A stretch of 64,000 nucleotides of DNA. Source: JAFGBI01 sp964454025. GTDB lineage: Bacteria > Myxococcota_A > Polyangia > Polyangiales > Polyangiaceae. Under the pieces are notes generated by a model. It had not been told where the DNA came from. It was given only the letters and a program-made list of their open reading frames with translations, and did not search any database. The stretch is taken from the NCBI GenBank assembly GCA_964454025.1, contig CAYVRP010000002.1, positions 62,001 to 126,000 on the forward strand. Reading direction: 5' to 3'. Of the stretch, positions 1 to 10,703 are shown in pieces; the stretch's first letter is position 1, and the number at the start of each line of letters is the position of its first letter. A program made the position numbers and the translations under genes.

Positions 1-614
1 GCCAGACGCCCCGCCGCGCCATGCTCGCGCGCGTGCCGCTCGAGCAGGACCAGCGCCGCCTCGGGATCGCCCGAGTCGAGGGCTCGGCGCACCCGATCGA
101 CGAGGGAGACCGCGGCCTGCAACGCGGCGTCCTCAAGGCTCGACGCGGCGGGCGCGAGGAGCGAGGCGGGCGACGCCGGCAGCGCCGCACCAGGGGCGTC
201 GAGGGCAGGCGTCGCCGGGGCACCGGCGGGGACCGACGCGGCGAGGGCGGCGGGCGCGGCCGCGGTCGCGCTCGCCGCGGTCGGCGCGACGAGCGGCGAG
301 GGCGGCGGGCTCACCACCGCGACCCCGGCGCAGAAGATGGCGCCGGCGAGGAACCCGCCGAGCAGCGGCTTGGCGAGCGCTGCGAGCGAGAGCGCGCCCC
401 CGGCGGTGACGGCGCCGCCGGCGGCCGCGGCGGTCGAGGGCGCGCCGGCGGCCGCGGCGGCCGCGGTCGCGCCGAGCGCGGCGGCGCCCGCGGCGGCGCC
501 CGCCAGCGCCCGCTCCAGGGCGCCCGCGCTCGGCGCCTCGGCGCGCGCGGCGCGGAGCAGCGCCGCCACGTCGTCGGGAGCGTCGCCGTCGATCCAGCGC
601 TCGAGATCGCTCAC
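1..614 (-). CDS. Putative membrane partner of the adjacent ECF sigma factor (C-terminus cut off)
   Basis: I do not recognise the family. The gene starts with GTG at 614, sharing four bases (GTGA) with the stop of the sigma-factor gene, so the two are translationally coupled. About 204 codons are visible and the gene runs off the left edge. The N-terminus is short and cytoplasm-like (SDLERWIDGDAPDD), followed by a long Ala/Gly-rich stretch and one hydrophobic segment at about residues 75-100. After that comes a Pro/Ala-rich linker and a helical region containing RRALDSGDPEAALVLLERHA, which looks like a TPR-type helix pair. One membrane segment plus coupling to an ECF sigma gene suggests an anti-sigma or sensor role, but no zinc-binding HxxxCxxC motif is visible. 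The role is therefore inferred from position only. Confidence 0.7.
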   Translation of the reverse strand, partial: MSDLERWIDGDAPDDVAALLRAARAEAPSAGALERALAGAAAGAAALGATAAAAAAGAPSTAAAAGGAVTAGGALSLAALAKPLLGGFLAGAIFCAGVAVVSPPPSPLVAPTAASATAAAPAALAASVPAGAPATPALDAPGAALPASPASLLAPAASSLEDAALQAAVSLVDRVRRALDSGDPEAALVLLERHAREHGAAGRL

Positions 615-1162
615 CGCTCGGCTCCTATCGTGACGGCGGTGAGCCCGCGCCGCCGCGCCCGCGCGAGGAACTCGGCGCGCGCCCGCCGCAGCCGCGAGGC
701 CGCGGTGCCCGGCGGGATGCCGAGCGCGTCGGCGACCTCGCGCTTCTCGAGCCCCTCGATCTCGAAGAGCACGAACGCGGCGCGCAGCTCCGGCTCGAGC
801 TCGTCCAGGATGGCGTCGAGGGCCGCGAGCGCGCGCCGCGCCGCGGCGACGGCCTCGGGATCGGAGCCGTCCGCGGGGGCGACGTCGCCGGCGCCGAGCG
901 ACTCCTCGCGGCGCCGCCCGCCGCTGCGCCGGGCCTTCTGGACCGTGTGCCAGGCGACCCGGTAGAGGAAGGCCCGCTCGCTGCCGGGCCAGAGCTCGTC
1001 GAGGCGCTCGAGCGCCGTCCACAGGGTCCGCTGTGCGGCGTCGTCGGCGTCGGCCGGGGGGAGCCCGAGCCGCCGGCAGACCCGCCACACGAACGCGAAA
1101 TGCTCGCGCACGAAGGCGTCGCCGCGCGAGCGCAGGTCAGGGGCGGGGCTCGGCGGGGCCAT
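611..1162 (-). CDS. ECF-type RNA polymerase sigma factor
   Basis: This 183-residue protein has the two-domain layout of an extracytoplasmic-function sigma-70 factor. Region 2 spans about residues 14-80 (FVREHFAFVWRVCRRLGL, then FLYRVAWHTVQKARR). Region 4 spans about 108-170 (ELEPELRAAFVLFEIEGL, then VADALGIPPGTAASRLRRAR), the helix-turn-helix that reads the -35 element. I chose the ATG at 1162 because the protein from there matches the usual family length; upstream in-frame starts add 29 non-conserved residues. The downstream gene overlaps it by four bases and is the natural candidate for its regulator. No obvious Shine-Dalgarno sequence precedes the start. Confidence 0.9.
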   Translation of the reverse strand: MAPPSPAPDLRSRGDAFVREHFAFVWRVCRRLGLPPADADDAAQRTLWTALERLDELWPGSERAFLYRVAWHTVQKARRSGGRRREESLGAGDVAPADGSDPEAVAAARRALAALDAILDELEPELRAAFVLFEIEGLEKREVADALGIPPGTAASRLRRARAEFLARARRRGLTAVTIGAER

Positions 1163-1501
1163 CGGGGTCGGTCGGCGGAGGCTCTCGGCAATCTCCTGGC
1201 ACATCCCCGGAGCGGGGAGCCCGGGATCACGGAAAGCGCAGCGTAGCACCTGGCTCGCGGCGACCGCCCGGGCGCGAGCGCCCCGGCCGGCTGCCGACCG
1301 CGGAGCTGCGGCGGCGTCAGGGGCGTGCTCGCGGGACCGCGCCCGGCGCCGCCGGGCTCGGGGTTCGGCGCCTGCCGCTCACGCGGCGAGCCCTCCGGCG
1401 ACCCATGGCCCCTCGCCCCCCCCGGGCCCGGGCGGGAGGGCGGCGGGGTGGCGACGCCGGGATCACGTCGGCCGGCGTCGGCCGTTCGAGGTTCGCCGAG
1501 C
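1163..1501. other. Intergenic region upstream of the ECF sigma gene, nothing recognised
   Basis: This stretch lies between the stop of the NtrC-type gene and the start of the ECF sigma gene, both on the minus strand, so it should hold the sigma-gene promoter. It is very GC-rich, with CCCGGGCCCGGG-type self-complementary runs near 1418-1431. I see no convincing promoter hexamers, terminator with a T tract, or coding signal. Confidence 0.4.
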
Positions 1502-2863
<1,362 letters not shown>

Positions 2864-2898
2864 GAGGCGGCCGCGACGGTGACGAGCGAGTGGCTCGT

Positions 2899-4167
2899 TC
2901 AGGGTGGGTTGGCGGGCAAGTAGACGCGAAAGCGGCTACCACGGCCTACCTCGGAATCGACGGCCAGCCAACCGCCATGTTCCGCGACGATGTCCTGGGT
3001 GATGCTGAGCCCGAGCCCGGTGCCCTCGCCGGACGGCTTGGTCGTGAAGAAGGGCTCGAACACACGCCCGAGATCCTGCGCCGCGATGCCGGAGCCCCGG
3101 TCCGCCACCGTCACCACGTAGCAGCGGTCCCGGGCTCCTCGTCGGGAGCCGGCGTCACGGACGACGGACTCCTCGGCCAGCGTCAGGGTGACCTCACCGC
3201 CTGGCTCGCTGGCCTGGATCCCGTTGACGACGAGGTTCGTGAGCGCCTGGCGAAGCTGGTCGGGGGCGGCCTGGAGGGCCGCGCTCGCGGGGGTTTCGAC
3301 CCTGAGCTCCACCCCTCGGCCGCGCGCGAGCGGGGTGAGGAGCTCCCCGGTTTCCCGAACGACCATCGCCAGATCGGTCAGGGTGCGGTGCGAGCTCTTG
3401 CGGCGCGCGTAGTCGAGCAGGTTGCGGACGAGAGACGTCATGCGGGAGCACTGCTCGACGATCGCAGCGGCGCCGAGGCGCGCCTCTTCGAGGTCCACTC
3501 GTCCGCGCGCGATGAGCTGCGCGTGCCCGGAGATGACGTTGAGTGGCGTGCCGAGCTCATGGGCGAGCGCGGAGGCGAGCTTCCCCACCGTGGTGAGACG
3601 CTCGGCGTGGCGCAGCTGCTCCGCGGTCTGCAGTCGAACCTCGAGCTCGCCCAGCGCCCGACGCCGCTGCTCTTCGAGGTGCTCCGCGGCCAGGTCCAGC
3701 TCCCGGGCGAGGTCGCCGAACTCGTCGTCGCGCCATCTGCCTCGGGTCCGGTCGGGCTCTCCGGCGCCCAGCCGCCGCGCCTTCTCACGGAGGGCCTCCA
3801 CCGGGCGGCCCACGACGTAGGCGCCGATCGCCATCGCCATGACCCCGCACACGAGCGCGACGACGAGCCTCGCGCCCGGCGCGTCGACCAACAGATCGGC
3901 CAGGCTCGACGCCAGCGCCACGCGGTGCTCGTGCAGCAACGAGTCGGAGCGCGAGCCCAGGATCAGGAAGGCGCCCGCCACGTCGCTCCCGCTCGAACGC
4001 AGCGCGGCGACGTGCCGCGCCACCCGCCACGACAGCTCCCGCTCCGTTTCGTCGGCGTCCTGCGCGACCGGCGTGGCGTGGGCACGCTCGTCGAAGACGA
4101 GCCCGTCGGGACAGCGGGCGCCCCGCTCCACGACCACCAGGAAGAATGGAGGCTGGACCGCCGTCAC
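2899..4167 (-). CDS. Sensor histidine kinase of an NtrC-type two-component system
   Basis: This is a 422-residue histidine kinase. One hydrophobic segment at about 100-120 is followed by a HAMP-like linker and coiled-coil (about 120-185). The HisKA domain has H203 in LAHELGTPLN. The HATPase domain has an N box (LTNLVVNGIQAS), a G1 box (DRGSGIA) and a G2 box (GTGLGLSI). It should autophosphorylate on H203 and pass phosphate to the NtrC-type regulator 35 bp downstream. Oddly, I see only one membrane segment and no N-terminal signal, so the first ~100 residues either stay in the cytoplasm or are exported as an N-out anchor. The start lies 4 bp after the stop of the receiver gene, so the two are probably translationally linked. 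Confidence 0.93.
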   Translation of the reverse strand: MTAVQPPFFLVVVERGARCPDGLVFDERAHATPVAQDADETERELSWRVARHVAALRSSGSDVAGAFLILGSRSDSLLHEHRVALASSLADLLVDAPGARLVVALVCGVMAMAIGAYVVGRPVEALREKARRLGAGEPDRTRGRWRDDEFGDLARELDLAAEHLEEQRRRALGELEVRLQTAEQLRHAERLTTVGKLASALAHELGTPLNVISGHAQLIARGRVDLEEARLGAAAIVEQCSRMTSLVRNLLDYARRKSSHRTLTDLAMVVRETGELLTPLARGRGVELRVETPASAALQAAPDQLRQALTNLVVNGIQASEPGGEVTLTLAEESVVRDAGSRRGARDRCYVVTVADRGSGIAAQDLGRVFEPFFTTKPSGEGTGLGLSITQDIVAEHGGWLAVDSEVGRGSRFRVYLPANPP

Positions 4168-4171
4168 GGAC

Positions 4172-4600
4172 TCACCGCGCCTCGAGCTGACGGCGGATCT
4201 CCAGCCGGAGGACGTCGACGTCGAACGGCTTGTCGATGACCGCGGCGGCGCCCAGCAGGCGGGCCTTCTCCCGCGTCTCCTCGCTACCGAACGCGGTGAT
4301 GAAGATGAAGCGCACCGCGGAGCGGTCGTGCCTCAGCACGCTCGCCACGTCGGTCCCGCTCAGGCCCGGCATGTTGATGTCGCTGACCACGAGGTCGGGC
4401 AGCTCCGTGGATCGGGTCCTGCCGCGAGCGGTGAGGACGTGGTCGAGCGCCTCGCTGCCATTCCTGACCGGGACGACCCGATACCCGTCCGCGGACAGGA
4501 CGCGCACGAGCAGGGAGCGGAGCGCCTCGTCATCCTCCGCGAGCAAGATGGTGGCTCGGAGGGGTGGCCTCCCTCGATCGGGGACAAGGGGGTCTGTCAT
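4172..4600 (-). CDS. Stand-alone response regulator receiver protein
   Basis: The protein has 142 residues and consists of only a CheY-like receiver domain. Phospho-acceptor D74 lies in VVSDINMPGL, the acidic pair is E22-D23-D24, a T/S switch region is in FIFITAF, and the conserved lysine is K124 (IDKPF). There is no output domain, so it presumably acts by protein contact or as a phosphate sink for the kinase encoded directly downstream. It is the first gene of the receiver-kinase-NtrC operon. The start codon is ATG at 4600, 54 bp after the stop of the barrel-like protein gene on the same strand, so a longer transcript is possible. Confidence 0.92.
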   Translation of the reverse strand: MTDPLVPDRGRPPLRATILLAEDDEALRSLLVRVLSADGYRVVPVRNGSEALDHVLTARGRTRSTELPDLVVSDINMPGLSGTDVASVLRHDRSAVRFIFITAFGSEETREKARLLGAAAVIDKPFDVDVLRLEIRRQLEAR

Positions 4601-4654
4601 GTCGCGTCGTGATGCAACCCCCGTACCAGCCAGGCGCCCGGATCGGCCCGCCCA

Positions 4655-5761
4655 TCACCAACCCACCCCGAGCCCGGCCGCGAACGCGGGGGCGACGGGC
4701 CACACCTCGTAGACGCTCCGGTGCGGCTCGATCACGAAGTCGCGCCGCAGCAGAGGGAACCGCAGCTCGGGGCCGAGCACGACCCGCAGCGCGTCCGCGG
4801 CGAGCGAGAGGCGCAGGGCCGCCGTGGGCGCGGCCCAGGGCTCGACCGCGTCGCGGCCTGCGATGACGCGGAGGTCGTCCGGGAAGGCCCGGGCGCGGGT
4901 CTGCCCCGCCTCGAACCCGGCGCAGGCCCCGACCCGCGAGGCGTGGCCGTGCGCGAGCGCCCAGGGACAGATCTCAACTCGACCGACGATCTGCGCGAAC
5001 AGGGCGTCGGCGACCGCCGTGTCGACCCTGCCGCTGTCGAACGCGGCGAACCCCGCCGTCACCGTGGTCAGGCCGAGCGCGCCGGTCTGCCAGGTGAGCT
5101 CGAGCCGTAAGCCGCCGCCCGCGACGAGCCCGGGGCCGACCCCCGTGGCCGCGCCGGGTACCACCAGCACCGCCCCCGAGGAGCGCTCGGCGCCACCCGA
5201 GGCCGCGCGCGGATCCTGGCCGGCGCGGTCCCGGGAGGTCCTGGACGGGGCGGGCGCCACGGGCGCCGGAACGAACGCCGGATCGGGCGGCGGCCCCGCG
5301 GGCACCGCCGGCAGCGCGCTCGCCGCAGGCGCACCCGCGGCGCTCCTCTCCCCGGCGGCCGCGTCCGCCTCGGCCTGCGCTCGGAGCGAGACGACCGCCA
5401 CCACGACGATCGCCTCCATGGCCTCGCGGCAGCTCGCTGCCACCAGCGACCGCTCCACCACGCGCCCCTCGCGATCCGCCACCGAGAGGCGCGCCGTGTA
5501 CGAATCGCCCGCGGCGTCGAGGGCGACGGTGACGGCGCGCGCCGGCACCGTCGGCGCGGCGACCGCCCCCTGCCCTGCCCGCTCCCGCAGGGCGGCGAGA
5601 AACTCGGCCTCGCCGGGACAGCCGGGCGGCGCCGTGTACGCGACGCGCATCGGCTCCACCACGACCGGGGGCGGGGGTGCGGCGCGCGCCCTCCCTCCGC
5701 CCGCCACGAGGCCGAAGAGCGCCGCGAGCGCGCCGAGCGGGAGCGCGCCGCGCGTCGTCAC
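4655..5761 (-). CDS. Exported protein with probable C-terminal outer-membrane barrel
   Basis: I do not recognise the family. It starts with GTG at 5761, sharing GTGA with the stop of the DJ-1/PfpI gene, giving 368 residues. Residues 1-27 form a signal peptide ending ...GGGRARA. An N-terminal domain (about 35-135) resembles modules seen in many myxobacterial proteins, with the motif PPGCPGEAEFLAALRER and a conserved Cys near SLVAASCREAMEAI. A Pro/Ala-rich linker follows. The C-terminal part from about residue 185 alternates short polar and hydrophobic strands (LRLELTWQTGALGLTTVTAG, later ALRLSLAADALRVVLGPEL) and ends in an aromatic residue, as outer-membrane barrels do. The function is unknown; localisation is inferred. 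Confidence 0.8.
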   Translation of the reverse strand: MTTRGALPLGALAALFGLVAGGGRARAAPPPPVVVEPMRVAYTAPPGCPGEAEFLAALRERAGQGAVAAPTVPARAVTVALDAAGDSYTARLSVADREGRVVERSLVAASCREAMEAIVVVAVVSLRAQAEADAAAGERSAAGAPAASALPAVPAGPPPDPAFVPAPVAPAPSRTSRDRAGQDPRAASGGAERSSGAVLVVPGAATGVGPGLVAGGGLRLELTWQTGALGLTTVTAGFAAFDSGRVDTAVADALFAQIVGRVEICPWALAHGHASRVGACAGFEAGQTRARAFPDDLRVIAGRDAVEPWAAPTAALRLSLAADALRVVLGPELRFPLLRRDFVIEPHRSVYEVWPVAPAFAAGLGVGW

Positions 5762-6300
5762 GCCTTGACGAGCATGCCCTGGCGAAGCTCCGTCGCCTTG
5801 CCGTGCCCCACCAGCCTTCGCACCAGCGCGAGCGCGAACTCCATCGCGGTCCCGGGACCGCGGCTGGTGAGGAGCTGCCCGTCCTCGACCACCCGATCGC
5901 TCGAGTACTCCGCGCTGGGGAGCTCGAAGCCCGGGTAGCTCGTCGCGCGCTTGCCCTCGAGCACCCCGGCCCGCTCGAGCGCGATGGGCGCCGCGCAGAT
6001 GGCGGCCACGAGCTTGCCGCCGTCGGCGGCCGCGCGGACCAGCGCCTGCACTCGCGCGTCGTCGCGGAGGGCCTCCGCGTTGCGCTGGCCGCCGGGGAGC
6101 ACCACCGCGTCGAGATCGCCCGCCGCGAGCTCGGACACGGTCGCGTCGACCCCCAGGCGGATCCCGTGGGCGCCCAGCACGGTCTCGCCTCGCAGCGCGG
6201 CCACCGTCACCTCGACCCCGCCCCGCCGGAGCACGTCGATCAGGGGCACCGCCTCGATCTCCTCGAACCCGTCTGCGATCAGCACGGCCGCTCTCGCCAT
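5758..6300 (-). CDS. DJ-1/PfpI (YajL/ThiJ-like) family protein
   Basis: The 180-residue protein has the DJ-1/PfpI glutamine-amidotransferase-like fold. The nucleophile-elbow Cys is C102 in AAICAAP, with the conserved acidic GFEEIE motif at 11-16 that lowers the cysteine pKa, and VVLPGG at 67-71. Length and motifs fit the DJ-1/YajL group, which has been reported as protein/nucleotide deglycases or chaperone-like stress proteins. The actual activity here cannot be told from sequence. It is translationally coupled to the exported barrel-like protein downstream, an unusual partner for a cytoplasmic stress protein. Confidence 0.92.
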   Translation of the reverse strand: MARAAVLIADGFEEIEAVPLIDVLRRGGVEVTVAALRGETVLGAHGIRLGVDATVSELAAGDLDAVVLPGGQRNAEALRDDARVQALVRAAADGGKLVAAICAAPIALERAGVLEGKRATSYPGFELPSAEYSSDRVVEDGQLLTSRGPGTAMEFALALVRRLVGHGKATELRQGMLVKA

Positions 6301-6409
6301 CTCTGCCTCCTCGGGCGGACCAGACTCCCGGCCCGCACCGCGCGGGGCGCAGCATACCCTCCAGGGACGGCCCCAGGGAACCGCAGCGCCCCCGAGCGCG
6401 GCCGGGCCG

Positions 6410-7885
6410 TCACTCGGGCAGCTCGGCGGGGGGCGCCGCGCGCGGTCGGGCCGAGCCCGCTGGCGGCGGCCGCGTGCCGGGGCGGCAGCGCTGGACGGAC
6501 ACCTCGACGCTCCGGCCGCGCGGGACCGCGATCAGCAGATCGTCACCGCGCCGCGCGAGCACCTCGCCCCGGCCGAGCGCGGCCTCGCTCGCGAGGGCGT
6601 CACGCGGCCGGCCGTCAGCGCCGATGGCCATCAGCGCGCCCTCTTCGCCGATCCCGGGGATGGCGAGCCAGAGGTGCCCGGCGCCGCCGCTCGCGCGCGC
6701 GTCGGCGATCAGCGACGGCGCGCCCGGCCCGATGCCGTCCTCCTCGATGGCCTCGCGGGTGACGGTCCCGTCGAGGCCGACGCGCGCCAAGAGCACCGGG
6801 CCTCCCTCGGCGCCGGGGGTCGCGTCGGCGGAGCGCACCGCGATCAGCGCCGAGCCGTCCGCGAGCGGCGCGAGGTCGAAGACGACCACCGCCTGCGCCT
6901 CCGGGGTCACCCGCAGCGGCTTGCCGATGGGAACCCCCCGCGCGTCGAGGGGCACCGCCGCCACCCAGCGCCGCTCGCGAGCGATGACGTCGAAGTCGTC
7001 GTCGGGTCCCGGCGCGGCCGGCGCGCGCGCCGCCGAGCCCGTCCGCGGCGCCTCGCGCAGCGAGCAGGCGAGCCAGAAGCCGCCCGGTCGCGGCACCAGG
7101 CGCGGCGCCTCCGCGGACGCCCCGAGGTCGAGCGCGCGCTCCACGCCCGCGCGGGACAGATCCGCGGGGTCGAAGTCCACGACCCGGATGGTCCCGCGCT
7201 CCTTCGCCGCGTCCCAGCGGTCCCAGGCGACGACCCCGCGCTCGTCGCCGAGGCCGAGATCGAACGCCTCGGAGTCGTCCCAGCCCTCGCTGAGCTCGGG
7301 GCCCCAGGTCACGGCGGTCACCGTCGTCGCCCCGCGGGCCACGCCCACCCGCAGCAGGTTCCCGCCCGCGTCGCTGTCGGGGACGACGAGGAAGAGATCC
7401 GGGCCGCGCGCGGCGACCACCGGCGCCTCGAAGGTGCCGTGCGTCAGCCCGAGATCGAGGATGCGACCGCTGGCGCCGTCGCCGCCCACCAGCGCGACGA
7501 AGGCGGCGACGCCGCGCTCGCGCGCGCCGAGGGCGCCGATCGCGAAGCCGCGCTCGAGCGCGACGGCCCGGCCGATCTCGACGGAGAAGGGGAGATCGTG
7601 CTCATCGGCGTCCCCCCCGGGCTCCGTCTCGCCGATGGTGAACGAGGCCCCGCGCGTCACCGGCGCGCAGCGCGGCTCGGGCGGCGCGACCGAGGGGGCC
7701 GGCGCGGAAACCGACGCGACGCCCGGCTCGTCGAGCTCGTCGGGCTCGACCGCCGCCGGGCGCGGCTTCGTGCGACAGCCGCCGAGGATCAGCGCCCCCG
7801 CGACCAGCGCCCCCGCGACTCGGGCGCCTGACCCGGCCGGCAGCGAAGACGCGACGAGTGCCCAGCAGCCGAGTCGGTCGCGCAC
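6410..7885 (-). CDS. Large lipoprotein, probable beta-propeller, unknown function
   Basis: This is a 491-residue lipoprotein with a hydrophobic N-terminus and lipobox ILGGC (acylated Cys about residue 37), then an acidic/Pro-rich linker. The body contains repeated strand-rich units of the type ALVGGDGASGRILDLGLTHG, LFLVVPDSDAGGNLLRVG and GVVAWDRWDAAKERGTIRVV, which looks like a beta-propeller rather than an enzyme. No catalytic motif is visible. It faces the plsB gene across a 196-bp divergent promoter region. The long upstream start at 7885 is needed for the signal peptide; a GTG nearer the lipobox is possible. Confidence 0.8.
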   Translation of the reverse strand: MRDRLGCWALVASSLPAGSGARVAGALVAGALILGGCRTKPRPAAVEPDELDEPGVASVSAPAPSVAPPEPRCAPVTRGASFTIGETEPGGDADEHDLPFSVEIGRAVALERGFAIGALGARERGVAAFVALVGGDGASGRILDLGLTHGTFEAPVVAARGPDLFLVVPDSDAGGNLLRVGVARGATTVTAVTWGPELSEGWDDSEAFDLGLGDERGVVAWDRWDAAKERGTIRVVDFDPADLSRAGVERALDLGASAEAPRLVPRPGGFWLACSLREAPRTGSAARAPAAPGPDDDFDVIARERRWVAAVPLDARGVPIGKPLRVTPEAQAVVVFDLAPLADGSALIAVRSADATPGAEGGPVLLARVGLDGTVTREAIEEDGIGPGAPSLIADARASGGAGHLWLAIPGIGEEGALMAIGADGRPRDALASEAALGRGEVLARRGDDLLIAVPRGRSVEVSVQRCRPGTRPPPAGSARPRAAPPAELPE

Positions 7886-8081
7886 GACGGCGGGGAGTAC
7901 CGCGCCCCCTCACCGCTCGCAAGACGGCGCGGTCGACGGCGCAATTCGGCCGCCGCCGCGCGCCACGGCGCCGCCGCCGCGCGCCGGGGCGCGCCGGCGC
8001 CCGCCGGGCCCGCCTGGCCGGTGAGGCCGCGGCGAGTATGATCCGCGCCGGCCGCGGACCGCGCGGGCACTCGAGCCGAGC

Positions 8082-10703
8082 ATGCGAAACTCCGAGCTCT
8101 CGAAGCCTTACGAGCCGAACCTCGTTCTCCGGGCCCTGTACGCCCTGGTCTTCGACCGGATAAAGGTCGACCCCGCCTGGGTGGAGGAGAACCGACGCCT
8201 CGCGGCGCGCGGCTCGGTCGTCCACGTCATGGCCAACCTCAACCTGGTCGACTTCCTCGTGCTCGACCACCTGACCAAACGGTTCGAGCTGCCCCCGCTG
8301 CGCTTCGTCAACGACCTCGGGCTCTGGGCCTTGAACCCCAACCTCGGCCGGGGATGGAGCGACCTATTCTACCCGCGCTCGCCGGCGACCCAGCTCCGCC
8401 ACGCGCTCACGAGCGGCGGCTCCGCGCTGCTGTTCCTGCGGCGCCCGCGGAGCATGGTCGACCTGGCGATCGGCGCCACCCGCCGCCGCGGCCGGACCGA
8501 GGGCGAGGCCCTGATGAAGGCGCTCTTCGAGCTCCAGCGCCGGAGCGAGCGGCCCATCCTGCTCGTCCCCCAGCTCTTCGTCTGGAACAAGCGGCCCGAG
8601 GCCAAGGTCTACCAGCCGCTCGACGTGATGCTGGCGCCGCGCGAGTGGCCGAACGTCGCCCTGTCGATCGCGCAGTTCCTCTACAACTACCACCACGTCG
8701 CGATGCGCGTCGGCGAGCCCCTCGATCTCCGAGAGCTCCTGCCCGCCGAGCCGGAGCGCGAGGAGGAGGTCCGGGGGCGAGCCACCTACGTCCTGCTACG
8801 GCGCATCGAGCGCGAGCGGCGGGTGGTGACCGGACCCGCGGACAAGCCGCCGGATCGCGTCCGGCTCGAGATCGTCCAGAGCCCCAAGCTCCGGGCGACC
8901 ATCGACGACCTGGCGGGGGAGCGCGAGGCGGACCGGGCCGTGCTCACGGGGCAGGCGCTCGCCATGCTCCGCGAGCTCCAGGCCCGCCCCGACCCCACCA
9001 CGCGCAAGGGGATGGAGGTGCTCTTCCGCCACGTATTCCGCCGCGTGTCCGCCGGGATCGAGTTCGATCCGGCGGACATCGAGCGGGTCCGGCGCGCGGC
9101 GCGGGACGGGACGCTCGTCATCCTGCCCAGCCACAAGAGCCACTTCGACTACTTCTCGCTCGGCTTCGTCTTCAGCGAGCAGAACCTGCCGCTCCCCAAC
9201 ATCGCCGCCGGCGACAACCTCAACTTCTTCCCGCTCGGACCCCTGCTCCGCCGCGGGGGCGCCTTCTTCATCCGGCGCGCCTTCAAGGGCGACCGGCTCT
9301 ACGCGGCGGTGGTCGACGCCTACATCCGCCGGCTGATCCGGGAGGGGCACGCGATCGAGCTCTTCCTCGAGGGGACCCGGAGCCGGACGGGCAAGCTCTT
9401 GCCCCCGAAGTTCGGCCTCTTGACCATGGTGGTCGACGCGGCCCTGGCCGTCCCCGATCAGCAGACCTTCTTCGTCCCCGTCAGCATCGGCTACGAGCGG
9501 ATCGCCGAGCTCGGCGCCTACGCGCGCGAGCTGGGCGGCGACGAGAAGCGGCCGGAGAACGCCCGGGAACTGCTGAAGACCCCGGAGGTGCTCCGCCACC
9601 GCTACGGCCGGCTCAACCTCCAGATCGGCCAGATCCTGAGCCTGGACGAGGTGCGGCGCGAGCTCGGGCTCCCCGCGGAGGGCGCCCTCTCCCCGGCCAA
9701 GCGCCGGGCGCTGGTGACCCGCGTCGGCAACCGGGTGCTGGACGAGATCAACCGTGTCACCGCCGTCACCCCGAGCTCGCTCGCCGCTCTGGCGCTGCTC
9801 AACGATCACCCGCGCCGCAGCACCGCGCACCGCGAGCTCTACGAGCGCTGCGATCGGCTGCTCGGGGTCCTGCGCCGGCTCGGAGCGCGGATCACGCCGG
9901 CGACGGCGGTGGGCGACGGCCCGCTCCGCCCGGAAGCGCTGCGCGAGGCGCTCCAGCTCTTCCTCGACTCGGAGCTCGTCGCCGTGAGCTACGACCGGGT
10001 GGAGGACTGGGGCCGGCGCTTCTGGGACCGGCCGCGCGCGCGCACCGACGCGACCTACTTCGTCCCGGAACAGAAGCGCCTGCAGCTCGACGTCTCCAAG
10101 AACATGATCTTGCACTTCTTCGTCGAGCGCGCGCTGGTGGCGACCGCGCTGCTCATGCCCGGCGGGCGCCCGGTGCCCCGCGACGTGCTCCGCGACCGGG
10201 TGCAGCGCCTCTCGCGGCTGTTCAAGCACGAGTTCCGGTTCCGGGCCGACGCCCCCTTCGACGAGATCTTCGCCACCACGGTCGGCGCCCTCCTCGAGGA
10301 GGGGACGCTCGCCGAGACGCCGGCGGGGCTCGACGCGGGGCCGGGGAGCGCCGGGGCGAGCGGCCTGTTCTGGGTCATCACCTACGCCAACATGCTGAAG
10401 AACTTCCTCGAGGGCTATCGCCTCGCGGCCCGCTCGCTGATCGTGCTGGTGAAGGCGCCGCTGCCGGAGAAGGAGCTCGTGCGCCGGGCGCTCACCATGG
10501 GGACGCGCCTGGCCGCGAGCGGCGTCATCGAGCGGCGCGAGGCGGTCTCCAAGCCGCTGATCGGCAACGCGCTGGCCTCGCTCCTCGACGACGAGTACCT
10601 GCGCCGCGATGGGGATCGGCTCGAGCTCGCCGAGTCGTTCCGCGACCCGAAGGCGGTGACCACCATCGAGGCGCGCATCGCCGGCTTCATGGGGGAGGTG
10701 TGA
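8082..10703 (+). CDS. plsB: Glycerol-3-phosphate 1-O-acyltransferase (PlsB family)
   Basis: The 873-residue protein matches the large PlsB-type membrane acyltransferases that make lysophosphatidic acid from glycerol-3-phosphate and acyl-CoA or acyl-ACP, the first step of phospholipid synthesis. The catalytic HX4D box is at H351-D356 (LPSHKSHFDYF). Further acyltransferase blocks follow: GAFFIRRAFKGDRLY, then ELFLEGTRSRTGKL and the block around FVPVSIGYERI. Its length fits PlsB (about 800-900) and not PlsC or PlsY. The N-terminal ~340 residues include a second weaker acyltransferase-like region (VVHVMANLNLVDFLVLD), as in other PlsB proteins. It is the first gene of a coupled operon; the MepA-like gene begins inside its stop codon. 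Confidence 0.95.
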   Translation: MRNSELSKPYEPNLVLRALYALVFDRIKVDPAWVEENRRLAARGSVVHVMANLNLVDFLVLDHLTKRFELPPLRFVNDLGLWALNPNLGRGWSDLFYPRSPATQLRHALTSGGSALLFLRRPRSMVDLAIGATRRRGRTEGEALMKALFELQRRSERPILLVPQLFVWNKRPEAKVYQPLDVMLAPREWPNVALSIAQFLYNYHHVAMRVGEPLDLRELLPAEPEREEEVRGRATYVLLRRIERERRVVTGPADKPPDRVRLEIVQSPKLRATIDDLAGEREADRAVLTGQALAMLRELQARPDPTTRKGMEVLFRHVFRRVSAGIEFDPADIERVRRAARDGTLVILPSHKSHFDYFSLGFVFSEQNLPLPNIAAGDNLNFFPLGPLLRRGGAFFIRRAFKGDRLYAAVVDAYIRRLIREGHAIELFLEGTRSRTGKLLPPKFGLLTMVVDAALAVPDQQTFFVPVSIGYERIAELGAYARELGGDEKRPENARELLKTPEVLRHRYGRLNLQIGQILSLDEVRRELGLPAEGALSPAKRRALVTRVGNRVLDEINRVTAVTPSSLAALALLNDHPRRSTAHRELYERCDRLLGVLRRLGARITPATAVGDGPLRPEALREALQLFLDSELVAVSYDRVEDWGRRFWDRPRARTDATYFVPEQKRLQLDVSKNMILHFFVERALVATALLMPGGRPVPRDVLRDRVQRLSRLFKHEFRFRADAPFDEIFATTVGALLEEGTLAETPAGLDAGPGSAGASGLFWVITYANMLKNFLEGYRLAARSLIVLVKAPLPEKELVRRALTMGTRLAASGVIERREAVSKPLIGNALASLLDDEYLRRDGDRLELAESFRDPKAVTTIEARIAGFMGEV

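Noticed and set aside
5758..6300. PfpI-type intracellular protease
   Set aside because: Length and motifs fit the wider DJ-1/PfpI superfamily, but nothing in the sequence distinguishes protease from deglycase or chaperone, so no specific activity is given.
8354..10698. Very long open frames on both strands across the plsB gene
   Set aside because: They are products of extreme GC content. The plsB frame has conserved acyltransferase motifs and near-total G/C at third positions; the others read as Arg/Pro/Ala strings without motifs.
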